DNA of 9,954 nucleotides from Gammaproteobacteria bacterium UBA2955 (GTDB taxonomy: Bacteria; Pseudomonadota; Gammaproteobacteria; Pseudomonadales; Azotimanducaceae): the NCBI GenBank assembly GCA_002348825.1, contig DEBN01000026.1, forward strand, positions 1 through 9,954. The letters are read 5' to 3'. The first letter of the stretch is position 1. Each line of letters begins with the position of its first letter. The position numbers were made by a program, and so were the translations under genes. The notes below the pieces were generated by a model, which was given only the letters and a program-made list of their open reading frames with translations, was not told the DNA's origin and made no database searches. Below are positions 6,880 through 9,954 of the stretch, in pieces.

Positions 6880-8022
6880 TCAGCGCAACAATTGCGGGTA
6901 ATCGAGTTCTGCGCCCCAATGCACCTGAGCGACACTGGCGTAGCGTGATTCATTGACAAAGCCATGGTGGCGCAACGTTTCCATATCGCGCCCGATGCGT
7001 TCAAGCGTTTCACCCTTGGTGACCATTGTGGTGGCGGCAATATCCGCCGCGTGCCGCACCGCCTCGGCGCCGGCTTGCACGGCGTGCGTGCCGGCTAGGT
7101 ACAGGTCCGCACGTTGCACATCATTGGCCTCATCGCCAGCCACAGCTCGCGCCCAGGTGTGCTCGAGACCCTGAAAGAACAGCAAACGCGCTGACCGGTA
7201 AAGGGCCAATGCCTTGCCATAGTGCATTTGCGCTATGTCCCGCTCGCGCAGTTTGCCCGCGCTGCCGCCCGGCGTTTTATCGCCCACCATGGCCGCAACT
7301 AAGTCCAGACTGCGAGCCGCCAGACTCAATGCAACCGGGACATAGGTTGCAAAAACAATTCTCGACGGGCAGCGATACAAGGTGCCCTGGTACAGCTCAT
7401 TTACACTTGCCTGTGGATTCGGAATAACCAGCTGTAGCTTAGGTACTTTCACTTCCGGCACCACCACGTCGCTGCTGCCGGAACCGCGCATTCCTAAGGT
7501 ATCCCAATTCTGCTCGATTACGCACTCAGCCAGCGGCAAAAGCACCATAGCGGGGGCGTTATCGAGCATCACCGGTGACAACAACCAAGTCGCATGGTCA
7601 CAACCACTGACAAACCGTTGCCGTCCGCTGATTACATACCCGTCAGCTGCTGCCAACGCGTGCAAAGGCGAATGACCGCTGGCGGCAACCAAAGTGTCCG
7701 GATCATCGCCCCAAAGCTGCTCAACCAATGCCAGAGGCCATTGCGCAGCCATCAATCGAGCGACATTGAAGACCATGACATGCCAAGCCGCCGCGGTGTC
7801 AGCGCCGGCTAATTTTTCACAAACCAGCGCGCACGTTGTTGGATCAACCTCAAGTCCGCCGAGGCCCGCAGGCAAAAACAGTCTGGGCACCTGGGCCTCG
7901 ACCAGCGCCTGAAAGGCCGCATCATGTAGACGGCAATGTTGCTCTGCCCAATCGGCATGCTGCTCAATTACTCCGCATACCGAATCTATTTGCTTCAGTA
8001 TCTGACCGCGATCAAAAGTCAT
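6880..8022 (-). CDS. Acyl-CoA dehydrogenase-fold flavoprotein, possibly group D flavin monooxygenase (HsaA-like)
   Basis: The 380-residue product has the three-domain acyl-CoA dehydrogenase fold. An N-terminal helical domain carries FLPAGLGGLEVD at 49-60. The central beta domain has GYVISGRQRFVSG at 128-140 and WDTLGMRGSGSSDV at 173-186. The C-terminal helical bundle ends with RIGRDMETLRHH at 342-353. That last motif, lacking an obvious catalytic glutamate further in, resembles reduced-flavin monooxygenases such as HsaA and related hydroxylases more than classical beta-oxidation dehydrogenases. A true dehydrogenase remains possible. The start is very well supported by AAGGGG five bases before the ATG. 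No flavin reductase partner is in the window, though a two-component monooxygenase would need one. It is a single gene, convergent with cysteine synthase, with its promoter in the gap beginning at 8023. Confidence 0.87.
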   Translation of the reverse strand: MTFDRGQILKQIDSVCGVIEQHADWAEQHCRLHDAAFQALVEAQVPRLFLPAGLGGLEVDPTTCALVCEKLAGADTAAAWHVMVFNVARLMAAQWPLALVEQLWGDDPDTLVAASGHSPLHALAAADGYVISGRQRFVSGCDHATWLLSPVMLDNAPAMVLLPLAECVIEQNWDTLGMRGSGSSDVVVPEVKVPKLQLVIPNPQASVNELYQGTLYRCPSRIVFATYVPVALSLAARSLDLVAAMVGDKTPGGSAGKLRERDIAQMHYGKALALYRSARLLFFQGLEHTWARAVAGDEANDVQRADLYLAGTHAVQAGAEAVRHAADIAATTMVTKGETLERIGRDMETLRHHGFVNESRYASVAQVHWGAELDYPQLLR

Positions 8023-8135
8023 TGTCCCCCCTTAAAACGGATCAACCGACCAAAACGCTGATTACGAAGATGCTCAAAACCCCAACAAAGTGAAGATATT
8101 ATGGATTGCGTTCATCTAACCTGCTGACACACAAC

Positions 8136-8163
8136 AAAAAAACTTTAAGCGCCTGCATTAAAG
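8136..8163 (-). terminator. Possible intrinsic terminator
   Basis: On the minus strand CTTTAA (8163-8158) pairs with TTAAAG (8148-8143). A further GC/GC pairing can form inside the loop, and seven T residues (8142-8136) follow. The stem can extend outward with a G-U and A-U pairs into the T-tract. The outer stem is AT-rich and thus weak, but position and T-tract fit a terminator for a short transcript coming from the LexA-box side, or for read-through from cysQ. Confidence 0.42.
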
Positions 8164-8408
8164 CTTTTACCCTCTTCTTTTTGTACGGCATCTTCCGTAT
8201 TCTTTGAACCCTCACTAGCCGCGACTGTATGCATATACAGTGCTAATTTCCTCGGCAGGGCGATTACACAGCGTGCAGTTCGGCTAGCTGAGGCCAACCC
8301 CCAGTCTCTCCTGATTCCGCTATCCACTCGCACGAAAAAACTGTCGCCCATCGCTAACACCGCTGTCGTTGCGGCGACTGCGCGCGCAATTTCCAAATCC
8401 CCAAGCAA
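8145..8408 (-). CDS. Hypothetical 87-residue reading frame, doubtful
   Basis: This frame opens 12 bases after the cysQ stop with AGG four bases before its ATG, so coupled translation from the nudE-cysQ transcript is conceivable. The predicted protein has an alanine-rich start and a hydrophilic tail (residues 52-87) and resembles no family I know. Against it, the frame uses several AGA/AGG/CGA arginine codons unlike its neighbours, contains a LexA-type palindrome in its middle, and its stop lies in the terminator-like hairpin. A 29-codon version starting at 8234 has no ribosome-binding site. It is probably a chance frame or a degraded gene. Confidence 0.2.
   Translation of the reverse strand: MLGDLEIARAVAATTAVLAMGDSFFVRVDSGIRRDWGLASASRTARCVIALPRKLALYMHTVAASEGSKNTEDAVQKEEGKSFNAGA
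8224..8241. promoter_or_regulatory. LexA (SOS) box
   Basis: The 18 bases are ACTGTAT-GCAT-ATACAGT, two perfect seven-base inverted arms around GCAT. The inner 16 bases, CTGTATGCATATACAG, match the gammaproteobacterial LexA consensus CTGT-N8-ACAG exactly, with an AT-rich spacer. LexA would repress any promoter overlapping it until DNA damage. On the minus strand it could control a short transcript ending at the hairpin near 8136. On the plus strand TTGAAC lies 18 bases before TATGCA within the box, a plausible promoter reading toward the 3' end of cysQ. The adjacent genes are not known SOS genes. Function is inferred from the match only. Confidence 0.68.
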
Positions 8409-8420
8409 AGCATTGGCCTG

Positions 8421-9278
8421 TCATGCGTCCGCCAGTGGCGGCATCGCGGGCAGTACCTGCAGCCAAGGAAAGTCAGCATCTGCAACGGCAATAAATTCGG
8501 GATTTAAAATACTCTCTTTTGCATTATAGGTGAGCGCCGAGCCGTCGCCGCAAAAAACGCCACCGCCGGCCGCGCACAAGACTGCCTGGGCCGCACCAAT
8601 GTCCCATTCGCTCGTGGGGCCCAAGCGCGGGTAAATGTCTGCACCTCCGGCTGCCAACGCACAAAGTTTGAGTGAGCTCCCCACTGGGGTTCGGGTCATC
8701 TCTGGAAACTGCTCGCCAATCATTGTCAGGTAGCGCTCCAGTCGCTCACCACCATGATTACGGCTCGCGACCACGGTTAATTGCGAATCATGATCTTGGC
8801 GCCGCTTACCTCGCAAAGCGGTTCGACCTCGCGCATCTTCAACCCACGCTGTTCCAGCCGCAACATCACCAAAAAACACCTGCCCTTGAACCGGCACACC
8901 GACCCAACCGAGAACCGGTTGGTGGTTCTCTATAAGGGCGATATTGACCGTAAATTCGCCGTTGCGATTTACAAACTCCTTGGTGCCGTCTAGCGGGTCG
9001 ACTAACCAGTAGCGCGACCATTGGCTGCGCTCGGCAAAGTCGAGCAACGCGGACTCCTCAGAAAGAATCGGGATACCCGGCGATAATTCGCTCAAACCGT
9101 CTACGATGACCCCGTGGGCGGCTAAATCAGCTTGCGTTAACGGCGATTCGTCTTGTTTGGTTTGCACCGCAAAGTCGGTGTTGTAGACCTGTAAAATTGC
9201 TTCCCCCGCCCGGCGCACAATATCCGTGAGTAGCGAATTATGCTCGTTGGCGAGAGCGAGGGTTGTTGGGCTAATCAT
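8421..9278 (-). CDS. cysQ: 3'(2'),5'-bisphosphate nucleotidase CysQ
   Basis: The 285-residue enzyme belongs to the lithium-sensitive, magnesium-dependent inositol monophosphatase superfamily. It hydrolyses 3'-phosphoadenosine 5'-phosphate (PAP) to AMP, recycling the by-product of sulfate assimilation that would otherwise inhibit exoribonucleases and sulfotransferases. The metal-binding residues are visible: Glu74/Glu75 in SEES, Asp94 and Asp97 in DPLDGTKEF (94-102), and Asp226 in WDIGAAQAVL (225-234). Length is slightly above that of E. coli CysQ because of the tail. It starts two bases after the nudE stop, with no strong ribosome-binding site of its own, so translation is probably coupled. 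The nudE-cysQ pairing is known in gammaproteobacteria and strengthens the CysQ call over inositol monophosphatase or other superfamily members. Confidence 0.95.
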   Translation of the reverse strand: MISPTTLALANEHNSLLTDIVRRAGEAILQVYNTDFAVQTKQDESPLTQADLAAHGVIVDGLSELSPGIPILSEESALLDFAERSQWSRYWLVDPLDGTKEFVNRNGEFTVNIALIENHQPVLGWVGVPVQGQVFFGDVAAGTAWVEDARGRTALRGKRRQDHDSQLTVVASRNHGGERLERYLTMIGEQFPEMTRTPVGSSLKLCALAAGGADIYPRLGPTSEWDIGAAQAVLCAAGGGVFCGDGSALTYNAKESILNPEFIAVADADFPWLQVLPAMPPLADA

Positions 9279-9280
9279 AG

Positions 9281-9859
9281 CTATGAATCTCGTTTAGTGG
9301 CGTTGCCAGCGCCCTTCAGGTGCTGCGAAAACAAAGGTCGGCATAACGACAGTGCAGCAATCGCCCTAGCTTCGCAGAACTCATCACTGTGTAACAACTC
9401 GTCAAGCCGTTGCAGAGGCCAAGGCACGAGTTCAATGGGTTCAGGCTCGTCGCCCTGCAACTGATGAGCATACAGATCGGTGGCAAAGACCACATTAATG
9501 GCAAACCCCATATGGCCGGGCGCCAGCGTCAAACGCTTCACCAACTCGGTGCGCTTGGCGCCAAAGCCCACTTCCTCTGCCAATTCTCGGCTAGCGGCTG
9601 CTTCGAGGCTTTCGTGTGCCTCTACCAAGCCTTTTGGCAGCGTCAATAGCATCTCATGAAAACCCGCGGCGTATTCTCGAATAAGCAACAATTCGTCTCG
9701 AGCATTTATAGCCACAACAATTACCCCTTCCGCACCGCCTGCTGGCAGGCGTTCGTAACGGCGCTCGACGCCGTTACTGAACCGCAGATCCAGCGCTTCT
9801 ATTTTGAAGAACCGAGTGGTGGCTAACGTTTCGGTAGCAATAATCTCTGGTAACGGCAT
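9281..9859 (-). CDS. nudE: ADP compounds hydrolase NudE (Nudix)
   Basis: This 192-residue Nudix hydrolase cleaves ADP-ribose, diadenosine polyphosphates and NADH-type ADP compounds. The Nudix box G-x5-E-x7-RELxEExGF is complete at residues 77-99, with the metal-binding RELAEE at 91-96. Segments such as RFSNGVERRYER at 26-37, LLIREYAAG at 58-66 and GDEPEPIELVPWPL closely resemble E. coli NudE as I remember it, including the PKG that precedes the box. The ATG at 9859 gives the expected N-terminus but lacks a clear Shine-Dalgarno sequence. TATAGA about 20 bases upstream could be a -10 element, with TTGCGT as a poorly spaced -35. Together with cysQ it forms a two-gene operon that disposes of adenine nucleotide by-products. 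Confidence 0.95.
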   Translation of the reverse strand: MPLPEIIATETLATTRFFKIEALDLRFSNGVERRYERLPAGGAEGVIVVAINARDELLLIREYAAGFHEMLLTLPKGLVEAHESLEAAASRELAEEVGFGAKRTELVKRLTLAPGHMGFAINVVFATDLYAHQLQGDEPEPIELVPWPLQRLDELLHSDEFCEARAIAALSLCRPLFSQHLKGAGNATKRDS

Positions 9860-9898
9860 GGTCTAAATCACAATCTCTATACAGGCCTCTCGACAAAC

Positions 9899-9954
9899 TT
9901 ACGCAAAGTTTCGGATAAACGGGTGATCCCGTAACTCGCGGTTCTGATAGTCTC
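9899..9954 (-). CDS. Possible C-terminal end of an unidentified gene, cut by the window edge
   Basis: Reading the minus strand from the right edge, one frame is open for 17 codons and ends in TAA at 9901-9899. The end reads DYQNRELRDHPFIRNFA, with ordinary codon choice. The two stretches that would make it longer are outside the window. A second frame is also open to about 9879 but uses AGA and AGG codons. In pseudomonads a GMP/IMP nucleotidase (yrfG) often precedes nudE, but I cannot match these residues to it. The evidence is too short for a family call. Confidence 0.3.
   Translation of the reverse strand, partial: DYQNRELRDHPFIRNFA

Larger units (their letters stand above)
8023..8420. other. 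398-base gap with LexA-type palindrome, no confident gene
   Basis: This is the only long stretch without a confident gene. It contains the upstream region of the flavoprotein gene (a CATAAT -10 candidate on the minus strand at about 8100, no convincing -35), a T-tract hairpin at 8136-8163, a LexA-type palindrome at 8224-8241, and an 87-codon minus-strand reading frame. The part nearest cysQ (8300-8420) shows nothing else recognisable: no tRNA, attC or terminator. Confidence 0.7.

Noticed and set aside
7026..7427. 133-codon plus-strand frame
   Set aside because: It is antisense to the acyl-CoA dehydrogenase-like gene and has a proline/arginine-rich, domain-free composition.
8145..8234. A TisB homologue, because 29 residues and a LexA box coincide
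   Set aside because: The 29-residue frame is hydrophilic and acidic/basic mixed, without a membrane helix, and its ATG lies inside the palindrome without a ribosome-binding site.
8281..8400. tRNA or integron attC site in the gap next to cysQ
   Set aside because: Short self-complementary stretches such as GGCTAGCTGAGGCC are present, but no cloverleaf, no T-loop sequence and no paired GTTRRRY/RYYYAAC cores could be found.

Overview
The window looks like chromosomal DNA from a free-living, moderately GC-rich gammaproteobacterium, probably environmental or marine. The best evidence is at the right end. A NudE-type Nudix hydrolase followed two bases later by CysQ is a pairing known from gammaproteobacteria, and several NudE segments resemble E. 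coli NudE as I remember it. A palindrome matching the gammaproteobacterial LexA box (CTGT-N8-ACAG) lies nearby. I see no insertion sequence, integrase, CRISPR array, tRNA or rRNA. The window is densely packed with ordinary metabolic genes.

Layout. (1) 14-1977, minus strand: a compact three-gene unit transcribed GFA-family zinc protein, then a GST-fold protein, then a DUF1295 membrane protein. (2) 1978-2084: a divergent control region with an inverted repeat. (3) 2085-3634, plus strand: a DUF35 zinc-ribbon/OB-fold protein overlapping by ATGA with an SCP2-type thiolase-like enzyme. (4) 3792-5401, minus strand: a TehB-like SAM methyltransferase followed by an isopenicillin-N-synthase-type Fe(II)/2-oxoglutarate oxygenase. 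(5) 5494-6873, plus strand: a MerC-domain membrane protein, then a cysteine synthase. (6) 6880-8022, minus strand: an acyl-CoA dehydrogenase-fold protein, convergent with cysteine synthase and only six bases from it. (7) 8023-8420: the one large gap, holding a LexA-box palindrome, a possible small transcript and a terminator-like hairpin. (8) 8421-9859, minus strand: nudE then cysQ. (9) 9899-9954: possibly the end of another minus-strand gene.

Two themes recur. One is acyl or isoprenoid/steroid-type metabolism: the DUF35-thiolase pair, the acyl-CoA dehydrogenase/HsaA-like flavoprotein, and the steroid-reductase-like DUF1295 protein. The other is thiol, sulfur and metal chemistry: GST, GFA, MerC, cysteine synthase and CysQ. 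These are small separate units rather than one operon, so a single shared pathway is not proven.

The most unusual feature is the LexA-type palindrome at 8224-8241. It sits about 60 bases upstream of a hairpin with a seven-T tract and has no recognisable SOS gene beside it. I did not find a clearly new multi-gene system.
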